Assembly: GCA_035772405.1 (NCBI GenBank)
Contig: JAYKKM010000375.1
Span: forward strand, 987,001-1,051,000
Source: Chrysogorgia sp. JL179-B06
Lineage: Eukaryota > Cnidaria > Anthozoa > Scleralcyonacea > Chrysogorgiidae
Length of the DNA stretch: 64,000 bases
Reading direction: 5' to 3'
The translations under genes and the position numbers were made by a program. This document shows positions 48,642 to 60,808 of the stretch, in pieces. Each line of letters opens with the position of its first letter. The first letter of the stretch is position 1. The notes under the pieces are model-generated. The model did not search any database and was not told the origin of the DNA. It saw only the letters and a program-made list of their open reading frames with translations.

Positions 48642-51600
48642 TAGTGCAGGGCCTTGTGTCAAAATAATGACTCCCGTGAAAATTCAGTGATCATTTTAGT
48701 TTCTTTGCTGAAATCCATAGTTTCAAGCATGATAAGTCAAATAAACTTGATCACCAATTTTTTCAACTAAGGTAACGTCATTTTTATGGAATGAATGACG
48801 ACGTCATCGGGCAAGTTAAATTTCATTTAAAACACAATAAAAATAGAGATTTTCGTAAAGATGAATATGTCATAATTAAACACTCCAATGAGTATTATAT
48901 AGTAAAAAATAGTCCACAAATAAACGTTTCTGAGTTAACGGATAAAGGAATAATATTTTCGATCATATCTTGAACCAAAACAGATTTGAGAAAGCAGTTG
49001 CTTCCAAAGATGTCGCTGTCCTCTCTCGAGTTCCGGGACGACCTTCACTTGAATCGAAATCATGTCTCCAGCTCAAACCATCAAATGAAACAACTGACGT
49101 GCCACAACGGATTTCGCGCAAGTTTACTGCAACATACAACAAGGAAATGTGCTTCTTTTGTAAAATCCATGATGAAAAACAATATGTCCACGACATACAA
49201 AGTGAAAACAGGGGAAGGGGAATCAGCTTTGTTATTTCGTTAAAAATTGTGATGATGACGAGTTGTACAAATTTTATCTAAGCAGCGCACTTAATCCAGA
49301 GGGTGATTTATTTATCGATGTTAAGTATACCACCGTGCTAAACATGTTGTGCGCGCCGCAAAAAGCAACCCACATCTTGAAACATCTGACAAACAAGAGT
49401 CGAAATTTCAGCAAACATAGAGTATTTGAATTTGATTATAACCTTGCTCGAGCAGGGCAAGATACAGTCTCTCGACGATGCGCACAAGACTGGACACTTT
49501 ACAGTACCATCTCTGTGATTTGTCTCCGTCTAGAAAATATGTGAGGGAACTGATGATTGCTAATATTGATGATATTGAATTTGTAAGTGCGTTTTGACGC
49601 AATGAGTCCGATCGATTTTGTTTAGCTACAGCAAAAAATTGCTGCTATGCCGGTTAACAATTCCTCTGAGAGTGATTTTAAAGTAATTTTTCGTTGTTCG
49701 ATGATGGCAGTTTGATGGTACATTGAACTCAGACACGAGAAAGATTATACCTACCTTGCTCTTCACCCCACTCGATGAATTCTCAGTGGTTTGTGAGTGG
49801 CCGCGTGATTACCCGTCACGATAAGAATGCGAAGAAGCTTTATGACGTGTTTAAAGTCAACAAGACGCTCTCAGTATTGAGCGTGTAGTCGCTGGGGTTA
49901 TTAAAATAGTAGACTTTCGCAAAGTCCTTCGTCTTTGTTTATAACGAAGGAATTTTCGAGAAATTTGCGGAAATCTATTTGCGGAAGTGCGTCGACTTGA
50001 AGCAAGTCTATTAAAATAGAGGCAGGTGATAAATTCTGGCAGAGGTATAACAATATGTGTGACCAGGTCTAAGAATAAGTAAATCGTCGATTTACGCAAT
50101 AGTAAACGGGTATAGCATTAACATAACATATTGATGCAACAATTTACTAGAAATTACGTCATTAGAAAATTTCTTGTTGGTATATACGTATACAACTATA
50201 ATCAATTCGAATACAGATTAGAATAAGACTTCATTGCCTAGAAGAGACTGTTCAGTTTACAAAATTAGCAGAATGATACATATATATATAGCGAAGTCGA
50301 GTCACCAATAACAATAAAAAACTTTCTAATCTGAGCAGAGCTTGCCCTATAAAGATAGCCAGTCCGTACTCCTTTGCCGTCTTTGACATTGTAATTTTAA
50401 CAACAGTAACACATTTCAAACTGTTACGCCTTTTGGTATATTTTCTTAGTTTGTAAATACGTAGCTAACTCGTAAGGCTGCTTATACTAATTTTCTCAAG
50501 AAATAGACATTAAATCATACAAAAAACTACATATTATTATTTTATTGAGTTAGTTATTTCGTACTCTAAAGTATTTAATAACAATCAGTTTAATTCCGTG
50601 AGCTTGCAGTATGTAAGTCGGTACGAATAACACACATTAGGTATTAAGACTCAACGGCATGCAGCCCTTAATACAAGAATTTCAGTCTTCGATATAATAT
50701 TTGTGAGCCAGCCCACTTTATCCTTCCTTTATCAATATATTTTTCACATGATCAAAACAAAAAGATAAAACCTGAGATTTTCCACTCTTAGTACGGTCGC
50801 CATATTTATATTATATTTATATTTATATTTCCCAGAGTGCCTCCACTTTGAGAAGTTTCAAATTTCTTTGATAAGTGCCAAAATTGGAATTTGACTTCAA
50901 AACGCCAAGTATATTTATTGCAAAAAACGCGCAGAGATGACGTTATTTTCATAAAAAATCACACTGGTTAAGGCATACGATATTCCCCTGTATGTATTTG
51001 CTTTTATACACTTCGAACTTCCTTCAGAATTTGCTATATTCCTTCGTAGACTATTAAGACCTATATTTTGCTTACATGAAGTATGACATTTTGTAACGTA
51101 CGAAATTTGTTTGGAGATTGGAGAAAGGAGAAAGGAGAAAAATGTCAACCGAACCCTATAGTCGTTGTTTCCCAACGACTAATTATCCATTTGTGATTGA
51201 GGAAACTGAACTGCTCAACATTATTACAAAATCTGTCATGCCAGATACAGTGGAAGGAAGCGGTCATGAAGCGTGATGAAATTGGTCAGAACCTGTTTGA
51301 CACGTGTGTTAAGGAAAGGATCGCTGAGCGTATAAGCTTAGCTTCTGGAGTGAAATAAAGAAAGTGAAGCTTCAGACATGGAAGAATACAAGAGAGAAAA
51401 AGAAAAGCAGGACAGAATTCGCTATGACCGCCCTAAAGGACGACAGAGCTCTATTCGCGCATTTTCTCGTGGTGGTTCTTTCCAGACCTGAGATTGATAT
51501 CAAGGAAAGCATCGGTGAATACGAGCCGGCTGCATTTCTACGAGCGCTGTTTAGCGATGATGGTGACCTTCGCCATTGTGTTGGCAAGAGCTAGCTGACC

Positions 51601-53578
51601 AAAATCCTGGAAAATGTGCTTCCACAGCAACTCACTGATGGCAGTCGTTCAGTCAATGGGGAAGCCAACATGGGTTCGCACAGGCCGTGACCTCGCCACT
51701 TATTTCCTCAAGATCATCGACAAGATGTCAAAGGAGTGCGACGAGTTCCATGTTATTTTTTATAGTTATGACATTTCAAACTCGCCAGTTCCGACAGGGT
51801 TGCAGCAGGCCTATTGTTTATCACATCTCGCATTATAGACCTCTTTCATAATGGCACCCAAATTAAATATTATTTTATATTAATTTAAATTAGCCTTTTT
51901 GACCTCGTTCGTATGTATGTAATTCCAAAGAATCGTCGCTTTGTAACGAGGCCAGAAAGGCTAATTTCCATGCATATAAACGAATATTTAAACTGGCCAC
52001 CATTATGAAAGAGGTCTATGCCGTGATTGAAAATATCACATTCAAGCAGCTGCTAAGTAGTAATACAAACAAGGAATCGTTGGCCATCTACTTTGCTTCC
52101 CGTATCCTCGAGTGTAACAAAGACTCTCGCAAGACATACGTGGGTAACGTCGCAGAGTGAATGCAAGTCCAAAAAGCTATCTGTCGGACACCTTAACAGC
52201 ACCCACTCCATCAATGCCACAGAAATAAGAGCAACATCCATCTGTATACCGAGCCCCGACATGGATGTATTGGTGCTGGCTTGATGGAAATACACCAGTC
52301 TCTGCGAACAAACATCAGTACTAGTCGGAACAGGAGCCAAGCGTCGATTAATCCCACTTCGCTCTTAGTACCATGTTGTAGGAAGTCAAGTTGTTGATTA
52401 CCTGGCTTTCACGCATTAAGTGGTTGTGATCAAACAAGGTACCATATGTGGAAAGTCCAAGATCTCGTGCTGGAATAGTTTAAAGAAAGCTGATGAACAA
52501 GTGCTGGAAACATTCGCAGCTCTCGAAATCTCAGCACACATTCATGATGGTGTATTTACGATGCTGGATCTGTATATGTGCCAGCTGTATGTCCCCTCAG
52601 ACTACAGTAGATCACAACCGTTTAGCAACAATCAAAACACAGATGCGATATTGCCACCAACGAAACAAGCTCTTGAGCAGATGATTAAACGAGCCAACTA
52701 TGTTGCATTAGTATGGAAGGAATGTGCTGTCCCATATCCATATCTTCCTGACCGACATTACATGGATGGAGCAGAGATGGCAACCAACTGCAGGCCATTC
52801 CAACAACCCAGTCTCCTGTACCCAAGGCTGTTCTAGAACTGATCAAGTGCAAAGTAAGATGTATCACAATGAGCTGTTCATGTAGGAAACATAACCTGAA
52901 ATATATTGACATATGTGGTTCCTGTGAGGAAAATTGTGAAAACAGAAACGCCGAGGAAGTCAACGTTCGAGGTGAAGACAGTGACGAGGAGGATCTTGTT
53001 ATATAGCTGTAACATTTTGTGTAAAGAAGTAAGAAACACTTATAATAGGTAATCCTATACATCTGTCACTATTCACTGTTGATGTTATCATGTTTCGCTT
53101 GCTAATTCATGACGAATTTAATACCTCACGGTTAATACATTTGGCAAAAAGGTTGATGCGATTTTTAAACCAATAGAATAACAACATAAAATCGGCGAAT
53201 ATATCCTTTGTGTAACCGTGTTTATTGGCTAATTTTTTCTATTTCATGTAAATGTATGAAGTCATAAATAATTGGCATAAATTAGATACATGGTTATTAA
53301 AATTAAAATAATATTTTAGTCGGGGTAATTGAACTCCAACTATCATAACGTGATCGAAATATTATTTAATTAACGCTAGTGGTTAAATTCAGCTTAATTT
53401 ATAGCTTGATAGCCACGTTATGACGTGACTTAATTCATTCCATAAAAATGACGTCACCATGGTTAGAAAAATTGGTGACAAAGTTTATTTGATTTATCAT
53501 GCTCTAAACTATGGATTTCAGCAAATAAACTAAAATAATCATGAAGTTCCCACGGGAATGACATAAGGCGCCGGACTA
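48642..53578 (+). mobile_element. 4.9-kb DNA transposon with long inverted ends and a decayed CXC-type protein
   Basis: Left end TAGTGCAGGGCCTTGTGTCA and right end (reversed) TAGTCCGGCGCCTTATGTCA start inverted repeats of about 150 bp, diverged by roughly a fifth. AAA flanks both sides, and excision restores the PLE codons GAC AAA CAC. Inside, a plus-strand protein family is recognisable in pieces: a Cys pair CFFCKIHDEK at 49150; KYVRELMIANIDDIEFVSAF at 49530; FKQLLSSNTNKESLAIYFASR at 52035; SPDMDVLVLA at 52250; GTICGKSKISCWNSLKKADE at 52440; IKRANYVALVWKECAVPYPYLP at 52690; and a Cys-rich tail (CSCRKHNLKYIDICGSCEENC) at 52870-52950. Such proteins recur in invertebrate genomes. It has many stops and is dead. 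The superfamily is unresolved. Confidence 0.8.
51838..52016. mobile_element. MITE nested in the 4.9-kb transposon
   Basis: The ends AGACCTCTTTCATAATGG and CCATTATGAAAGAGGTCT are inverted complements, with TA on both sides. It interrupts the host element's coding sequence between HLAL and the VIENITFK phrase. It is 179 bp without coding capacity. Confidence 0.8.
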
Positions 53579-53581
53579 AAA

Positions 53582-53950
53582 CACTTTCCACCCTCAAACA
53601 AACTACGAAAATTATTTAACCGCCACACAGTTGGAATAAGTTACAGTTGTATGGGAAATATGAAAAGCTTTATAAAAAAAGTATATCCCGACTCGAGACG
53701 CTAAACACAAAAAAAAACACGACAAACTTCACTAGCACCGCCGCACGTGCAATTATCGACGACCCGATCAATGCGCAACCACTGGAAAATGCTTAACAAA
53801 GAGCGAGGTTTACCAGGCTGACGTAACGACGAAAGAAAACGGAGAAAGGAAAAGCTACATCGGCATTACGGCTAATGAGTTTAAGCAAATATTTAAAAAA
53901 CACTTGAGACATGCGTTACTGAACCCAGTCGCTGTGGACTCGAACTCGTA
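53582..53950 (+). mobile_element. Continuation of the interrupted PLE family 2 fragment
   Basis: The codons HFPPSNKLRKLFNRHTVGIS and YSCMGNMKSFIKK continue exactly from the left piece ending LIDK before 48642. Frame-broken GIY-YIG phrases (SYIGITANEFKQIFKKH) follow near 53860-53910. Confidence 0.75.
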
Positions 53951-54059
53951 AAGTCTGCCGAATCCTCGGCGTACAAATGTCTTTCTCTAACGATGGCTCC
54001 CGGGTCCTCTGCACAGCCGATTCCGGACCAGCCACAGCAAAAGAAGCCAGCAGATTCCT

Positions 54060-54446
54060 ATGTTTCAACATTTAAGATCGAGCCGCCTCCACAATTGCTG
54101 CACAAGGCAAAGTTGCCAGAACATTGATGATGGACACCTTCGCCAACGGCTCAACAACGGTCTAAATATCCGATTTAAAGACTGGCGGTTCATACACCGC
54201 GCCCGCCTCAACTGCCTCTCTCTAAACAGTGTAAAAAGTCGATGGTCTGCCTCTGATCCAACATGCCGCAACTGCCCAGCCGCAGAAACACTCTCGCACG
54301 TCATCTGCTATTGCCGAAAGAACATGGTGGCAATTCGAAACCGACACAAACTTGCAGCTAGAGACGGGAATTGCGCCGAAGCCATATTGGTCATTAGTAT
54401 CAACCAACTAGTGTTCTATTACAAATTCGGCATTCTGATTGGCTGA
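54060..54446 (+). mobile_element. LINE ORF2 C-terminal fragment with CCHC finger
   Basis: The frame reads FIHRARLNCLSLNSVKSRW, then the zinc-finger-like end CRNCPAAETLSHVICYC, found after the RT in some LINE clades. The upstream part (53960-54060) contains damaged phrases of the same protein. The sequence ends at a short hairpin. Confidence 0.65.
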
Positions 54447-54483
54447 GCTACTCACTGTCTATTGGTGATAGACGGTGAGTAGC
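54447..54483. repeat. Short hairpin
   Basis: gctactcactgtctat and atagacggtgagtagc pair with one mismatch around a 5-base loop. It lies at the end of the LINE fragment. Confidence 0.8.
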
Positions 54484-54888
54484 GTTACCCAATCACAAAC
54501 CTTCTTATGCTGGAATATTCCTATCCTGACCAATCAGAAGTCACGACATATTCAAGCTGCACGGCCAAACCTGGAATCTAGTCCAAACATGGCGTCCGCT
54601 AAAATTTATATACGAGTGATGAAATCATGAAAACATTGGCCCGAAAGTAATAGAAAATTGTTCAGTTTGACATTTTCGAATAAGAAAATGAATTCGCTTA
54701 TGCCTATGGAGTATATCTATACCAAATGTGAAGCAAAGTAATTACAATCTCGTTTTTTGTGAGCGATTGTTTATCATGTGTCATCGAGCAACTCTACATT
54801 TTGAGTGGGGAGATTTCTACAAACAAAAAGGTAAAACTATCTGAAAATTTGGAACAATGTTAGAAAGGTTGTTTATGGTTGATACTAA

Positions 54889-54995
54889 AACAATTAGACA
54901 ACTCGCCCTCGTTGTCTATGAGCAGATAGTCAACTCGGGCTTCGCCCTCGTTGACTATCTGCTCATAGACAACTCGTTCTCGTTGTCTAATTGTT
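54889..54995. repeat. 107-bp palindromic repeat, copy 2
   Basis: It starts aacaattagacaactcgccc and ends in the complement, gttgtctaattgtt, with inner arms tgagcagatagtcaac and gttgactatctgctca that pair exactly. It is the same family as 38921-39024. Confidence 0.88.
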
Positions 54996-55572
54996 AAATA
55001 TACTGTAAATAGCTCATGTGATTATCGAGTATTAAATAACAGCACAATATAATATAATATAATACATAAATACATTAGTCATCACCCACCCTTGTTTACC
55101 GCTTTAATATTTTATAATGACAACGTTACGCCTCCCTATAGTTATGCAATTTAAACTCTATTTTGGCAGTGTTTGACCTGGAATAATTTACTTTATTATA
55201 TAATAGACAGTGTTTTATTGATGTTTCCGCCACTAATAAAACTGATAATCACACATGTACGATTATTTATGGTAATCAGACATGTGTTGATTATCGTGTT
55301 TTGTAAAATGTTGTAAAATCGCATTACACTCTTGTGCTCTATTTTTATTTGTTATATAATAAACAGAAACTGTGCTCACTCGTTCGATATCCTGGTCAAC
55401 ACGAGAAATAAATTTCATATTTCCAAGAATTCATGTATTATTCTTTATATATCCTACATATTTCCTCTACAAAGCGTACTAATATTCATATAAAGCAAAA
55501 AGCATACCGATATTTTGGCAATATCGCGTAATGTTCACGCGAATAATTTATCAATTGTCATCGAACTATTTT
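54996..55572. other. No recognisable feature
   Basis: AT-rich intronic sequence without a coding frame or repeat that I recognise. Confidence 0.4.
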
Positions 55573-56230
55573 AATGACAATTTTTAGCACTAAAAATTAG
55601 AGTTAATGGACGATACTGGCCGCACTAGTCCTAAGCTTATGAGCTACTCGTCATCAAAAACCACTTCTTTGTCTACACGACAATATAGCCCTAAACGGGA
55701 CTACTGTCTAAATAAAGAAAGACTCTATCATAGACTTTCATTATTGCTTGCCAAACCCGTAGGCTACTACGCCCAGTATCGTTGTTTATTGTTCAGATAC
55801 TCTGTGACTGTGTGATTCATTCACAAATAACAATGGTGCCATAGTAAAACATATTGGCATAAACCTTAGTAAAATTCATACTTCAATACCATTCCGACTT
55901 GGATCGCAAGCAGTAAAGACTGAAAACCCCACCCACCTCCCCAAAACATTATGTTTTACTATGGCACCATTGTTATTTGTGAATGAATCACACAGTCACA
56001 GAGTATCTGAACAATAAACAACGATACTGGGCGTAGTAGCCTACGGGTTTGGCAAGCAATAATGAAAGTCTATGATAGAGTCTTTCTTTATTTAGACAGT
56101 AGTCCCGTTTAGGGCTATATTGTCGTGTAGACAAAGAAGTGGTTTTTGATGACGAGTAGCTCATAAGCTTAGGACTAGTGCGGCCAGTATCGTCCATTAA
56201 CTCTAATTTTTAGTGCTAAAAATTGTCATT
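55573..56230. repeat. 281-bp near-perfect inverted repeat with 97-bp spacer
   Basis: Arms 55573-55853 and 55950-56230 are complementary along their length with no mismatch that I found. Each arm contains the same 69-codon frame (MDDTGRTSPKLMSYSSSKTT...), once on each strand; its coding status is doubtful. The arm identity implies recent formation or gene conversion. Confidence 0.92.
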
Positions 56231-58061
56231 TAATGTCCTCAACTACTAATAATGCTTAAGATTAATACACAGTAAACAAGGCAATGTTTTTGTGGGGTTA
56301 TGGAAGTGTGGGGCAACTGCTCTATATATTTTTGTTTGTCTGCGATGAGCTGGGTCCTGAGCGGTTCCAAGGGCAGATACTCGTAATTCAAAGCTGGATC
56401 TTGAGGAAAGGCGACGAATGCTGATTTAGCTGGGTCCTAATCTGCTCAAGACATATACTTTCACCGCGCGGATTTGAGCTGGATCCTGAAAGGCGACTAT
56501 TGAAACGTCTGCAAGAACATTCAATGGTAAACGAATGTATCTGAGATAACAGTCAGATGACCAGCTTCGTTAGTGTTTGAATGAGCCACTGGCAAACTCT
56601 GTGAAGCGGCTGTTGTAGCCGCTCCAATTCTAAAGCTGTGGCCAGCATAATGTGCAGTGTTGTAGCCACCTTGAACCAATAGGGTGCGCAGAGCCACCTT
56701 GGGAAAGCTGGATCTTGAGGAAAGGCGATTAAGACTAATCTGCTCAAGACATATACTTTCACCGCGCGGATTTGAGCTGGATCCTGAAAGGCGACGAGAA
56801 CATATACTCAACGGAGTTGGATCCCAGTCTGCCTTGCAGGACATATACTCCGAGTTGGACCCTTGATCTGGCTCAAGGTAAGTTTGAAGAGCCCGCACTG
56901 GACAATAAATACTCGAATTGCTGCCAATGGTTATTGTAACTGACGATCGAAACGGATCGGTCTTTGAAGCTTTAATTTTAAGTTGCAAAATTAAATAACC
57001 CTCATGTATTGATGCTTTGACGAAATGAAGGCGCTAGATTGTGATTTATGGCACCCTGGGCAGCTGAAATATCAGGGAGGCCAGAAAAAACCTGCCTAGG
57101 AAAACCATTTAGGAAAAACCTTGGGCAGGAAATCTGGTCGGGGCCAAAGATATTAGACAGCTATAGCTCGCCGACGAAGCTTTACAAAGTGTAGGAGTGT
57201 CGTAAGTCACATATCCAGTATTGAGCCTAGTAGGGCTTACGTTTTTATTTGTTTTAATTTCTTTTGTAACGTATCCGTAACGATAGTTACATTTACCGCT
57301 GGCATTGCATATACATCTTGGTTTTATTGAAACAGTGGAAAAGCCAGTACAATACTATATTGGCAAGGTTATATTGATTCTCTCCAGCCCCAGGGCGTGC
57401 AAGCGACGGTCAATTTGAAATTGCGTGCTGGAGTTAAACATCAATATACGTATGTACTTCCAGCGATAACTTTTAGTGTTTGATTTACTATACAAGTGCT
57501 AATTGTTCAGATTCAAGTTCATTGTGCACGATGTATATCGACTAGGTGAAACACGTGGAGTTCCAACGTCCGTTCTTTCTTTGGTTCTGAGAGTTTAATT
57601 GGCCAGTACGTATCTTGGCCAGATGTACCGCTGCTCTTACATTGGGAGGTTGTTTCTCATAGAAAAGAAAAAAGAATCGCAGGTAGTATAGCAAAATAGT
57701 AGAAGCAAGCAAGTTGAAGTTGGCGAGTTATTGTCGACGTCGCACGGTAATAATGAACCAAGTAAATAGCGTGGGCTGTATTACGCCAAAATTCGGTACT
57801 GCATTACTAAAATTGATAGCGGGATATCAGCTATTTGATCTATAGTTTAATATTGAGACGTTCTGAAAATATATCACATTTGTCTTAATCGCCTTTCCTC
57901 AAGATCCAGCTTTCAATTACAAGTATCTGCCCTTGGAATCGCTCAGGATGCTCAACACCAGACAAACAAAAATATATAGAGCAGTTGCCCCACACTTCCA
58001 TAACGCCACAATGTTTATTACTGTGTATTAATCTTAGCATTATTAGTAGTTGAGGACATGA
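56231..58061 (-). mobile_element. Tyrosine-recombinase element with inverted termini (DIRS/Crypton-like)
   Basis: Termini of about 180 bp (from TGTCCTCAACTACTAATAAT, left 56235 and right 58058) are inverted copies with scattered differences. A minus-strand frame (56521-56988) begins LKIKASKTDPFR and CPVRALQTYL and ends with GHSFRIGAATTA, the H-x-x-R box of tyrosine recombinases; SDTFVYH near the end may hold the nucleophile. Between them a repeat of the terminus-proximal phrase (gatcttgaggaaaggcga, also at 56399) has been inserted. Inverted ends plus internal copies of end sequence are typical of DIRS elements. RT and RNase H are missing. The 57000-57885 part has no gene. Confidence 0.7.
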
Positions 58062-58847
58062 ACCTTTAATTTAAACGTCATCGACAAAGAGCTATTTATA
58101 TTAACAATTATTGCGTCGGCGCAATTCATATCTCTAGGTGTAATTCGCTGATCTCTATATAGAGATTTGTGGTGCCATTACAGAGAACTCCATTTTGGAT
58201 GCAAGATTACCCAGTAGCTTCGCACTTTTTCCCCTTCCCGTCGTTCTCAAATTTCCGCGCGCCCGCTCTCGTAATTTGTAGGCGAGCGGCTGGGGACGAG
58301 GCAGTGAAAATGGGGAAAAAGTTATTAAAATGTTCGCTTAACAGTTTTTCTTATGAAAGTTTTCTTGCAATTAGTTTTTATAAAACATAATATGCTTCTG
58401 AATAAGCAGAATTACAGAAATTTTAAAATCTGTCCATATATTACTTTAACCTGATGGAAAGTAAGCAAAAGGGAACCACCTTAGGGATACAAATAGAAAT
58501 GGTGTCGCGGCTCACTGTATTGAGTTATAGAGAGAATCGAAAGTGAAAATACAAGGAAATCTGAAAATACAAGTCGATAGCAAAGTAGTGTTATGGTAGT
58601 TTCGCGAGTGGTGTGTTCTACAACCACCTAGAATGATCATGAAGCTAAAATTATGATGCCCGTTTTCTACAATTCTACAGTTCTTTGAGAGGATCAGAGC
58701 TACGCAACATGACCACACTACTTCCAGACTAGTGGGTGTGGCCCGGACATGAATAAATTATTGACAACATGTACCCTTATTGGAAGGATGATTTACACAT
58801 CATCATAATTACCGACAAGATCAGCTGTCAATCTATTGTTTTCATAC
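58062..58847. other. Intronic sequence, no recognisable gene
   Basis: A 73-codon plus-strand frame at 58169 lacks any known motif. The sequence borders the YD-repeat exon that begins at 58848. Confidence 0.4.
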
Positions 58848-59058
58848 CTCGTCGCCATGTAAAACGTATTTGTTGAAACCATCACCACGCATTTTAAATG
58901 GTAATTCTGAACCTCTTCCATAAAATGCAAGATGATTTCTGTCATCATATTTATAGATAGACACCAGCCCAACAGGTTGTTCAGTCACTTCAAGTTGACC
59001 ATTTCCATCTCTTTTGTAGAGTAATGTATTTATCCACGAACCGGAAGAAGCGTAGAAA
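58848..59058 (-). CDS. Exon of YD-repeat (RHS-type) protein
   Basis: The exon is 211 nt, with acceptor attacactccag and donor GAG before GTATGA. It encodes FYASSGSWINTLLYKRDGNG, then a YD repeat IYKYDDRNHLAFYGRG and FNKYVLHGDE. It begins with the third base of a codon, matching the previous exon which ends with two bases, and it ends in phase 0, matching the 46.8-kb exon. The reading frame is undamaged. It is a canonical small exon inside long introns. Confidence 0.88.
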
Positions 59059-59159
59059 CTGGAGTGTAATAAAAAGTGAAACAATGATTAAATCAATATA
59101 CGTTCGTATAATTTATTACTGTCTATCCGTTTTTTCATGCAGACATGCATGCTAACACT

Positions 59160-59614
59160 TTTTAGGGCCATTTTCCACTTCGCCGTTTCGCTCGCCGCAA
59201 GTGAAAAAAAATCATACCCTTCGTAAAAACGGTTTATGTACTTAGAAATTAGTCGGCAGTCAGCCAGTCGGCCCAGCCGCTTCGTCGTATACTTTGAACC
59301 ATATCTCGATTAATATTTAACCGTTTTCAAATCTACAAACGTGTATACCCTTCGAAAAAACCTCTTTATGTAGTTCGTCAGATCACAAATCGCCAATGGG
59401 AAAATCTAGATGCCAAATATGTCGGTTTGTCTCGGGTTCGCATATCTTTCGAGACTCTGATTCTAATCATACTTATTATATTAATTATGCTTTGAATATG
59501 ACTCGTCTGCAGTTATTTATATTATAAGTTGCAAAAAGTATAATAAGTTTTATGTAGGTAGTACCATCAACTCTTTCCGCAAAAGATTATATAGATTATA
59601 CAGCGTTTTGAATA
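59160..59614. repeat. Non-coding repeats shared with 25.7 kb
   Basis: The phrases cccttcgtaaaaac, cttcgtcgtatactttgaac and catatctcgattaatattt recur from 25735-25800 and 25865-25900 in the same order. A scrap of the 18604-type MITE (ggccattttccacttcgccg) lies at 59164. Confidence 0.5.
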
Positions 59615-60732
59615 TATAGCAAAGTGAAAAGGTGGTAAACTGCCAAGAATTTAGTGACGAGATATTGACGTTTCGAGCGGAGCCCTTCATCAGAGTAAGA
59701 CGAGATGAAATAAAATAAATAGGGCTTATATATATGCCAAAAGGGTGTCACAAGTAGAAAGTACCAATCAAATGCACGGGAGATAAACAAACTAATAATT
59801 GATCAGATGCGAAAAGTTAAATCATTTGCTATTTTTACAGTTGATCAGCAAACAGACTGAGGGGGAGGGAGAAAACAGGTCCAATATCCAAGGGGATTAG
59901 GCGATAATATATTAGCAGTAAGAAACAAAAACTTGAAAACGAAAGTGCATAAGCTAATAATAAAAAGTTCCAAGCAAACTAAAATAACAAAAAACTTGTA
60001 GGAAATTAAATAAAAGAAAAACGTTCGTTAAGACCAAGAGGATGTGTGGTGCCAAGTTTAAAAATGAGACGCTTCTTTGCCGTTTGCGGTTATCGTTACC
60101 ACCTGAGATGGGAAGGATGGCGCAGACTTTCATGTCTGAAACCAAATGGTTGGAGCTGTTGAAATGGCGGGCTACAGGTTTGTCAACATCATTGATCCTC
60201 ACGGAACGAAGATGTTCAGCAAACCTGTCTGAAAGACGTCGCCCAGTTTCAGCGATGTAGATTTTAGGGCATTTATCGCAAGAAATGCAATAAATTATGT
60301 TGGTGGACGTGCATGAAAAAGTATGACGGATAGTGTGGTCGAATTTGGGGGCAGTAATAACTGTAGTGGGATTGAGAAAAGGGCATGTGTTGCAGCGGGA
60401 ACGGACGCAAGAAATTGTTCCCGCTGGTGCCAAGGTATTTTGTTAAAGGGCACTATGTACTAAGTAGTCACGAATGTTTTTATTACGGCGAAAAGATACC
60501 AAAGGGTTATCGGTGAAAATGGCTGACGTCTCAGGATCATTTTGTAAAATGTGAAAATTCTGATTGATAATATTTTTACTTTAAAATTGAAAGGATGAAA
60601 TGTTAGAACTAAAGGAATTTTATTGTTTGAAACTTGTTCCAAAGGTGGTTCAAGGGCGTCTAAACGGGGGACGAGAAAAGCTTTCTGAACGGCGAGGTCT
60701 AGTTCTTGGCAGTTTACCACCTTTTCACTTTG

Positions 60733-60733
<1 letters not shown>
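59615..60733 (-). mobile_element. Penelope-like element, family 1 copy 2, 5'-truncated
   Basis: The right part (60460-60720) encodes the end of RT (LAVQKAFLVPRLDALEP), frame-broken. The 159-codon frame (59954-60433) holds the Cys linker (CVRSRCNTC), an intact Cys (TFSCTSTN) where copy 1 has TGA, and the GIY-YIG nuclease; the second motif reads YIAETG instead of YIGETG. The 3' end at 59618 carries tatagcaaagtgaaaagg. The same terminal sequence lies inverted at 60705-60735, joined to the truncated RT. Inverted terminal copies are a known habit of PLEs. Confidence 0.9.
59663..59697 (-). ncRNA. Hammerhead ribozyme in PLE terminus, copy 2
   Basis: It is the same motif as at 15061-15095: CTGATGA, GGGC-TCC-GCTC and GAAACGTC. 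One change (AATA instead of AGTA) breaks a pair in helix I, so cleavage may be weaker. Confidence 0.55.

Positions 60734-60808
<75 letters not shown>
60734..60808. repeat. (TA)n microsatellite
   Basis: Begins exactly at the inverted PLE terminus. Confidence 0.93.

Noticed and set aside
55606..56197. Two identical 69-aa proteins on opposite strands
   Set aside because: They come from the two arms of one inverted repeat, and there is no sign of coding constraint.
58169..58390. 73-aa plus-strand ORF
   Set aside because: No motif, no splice pattern and no repeat family. It is likely a chance frame.
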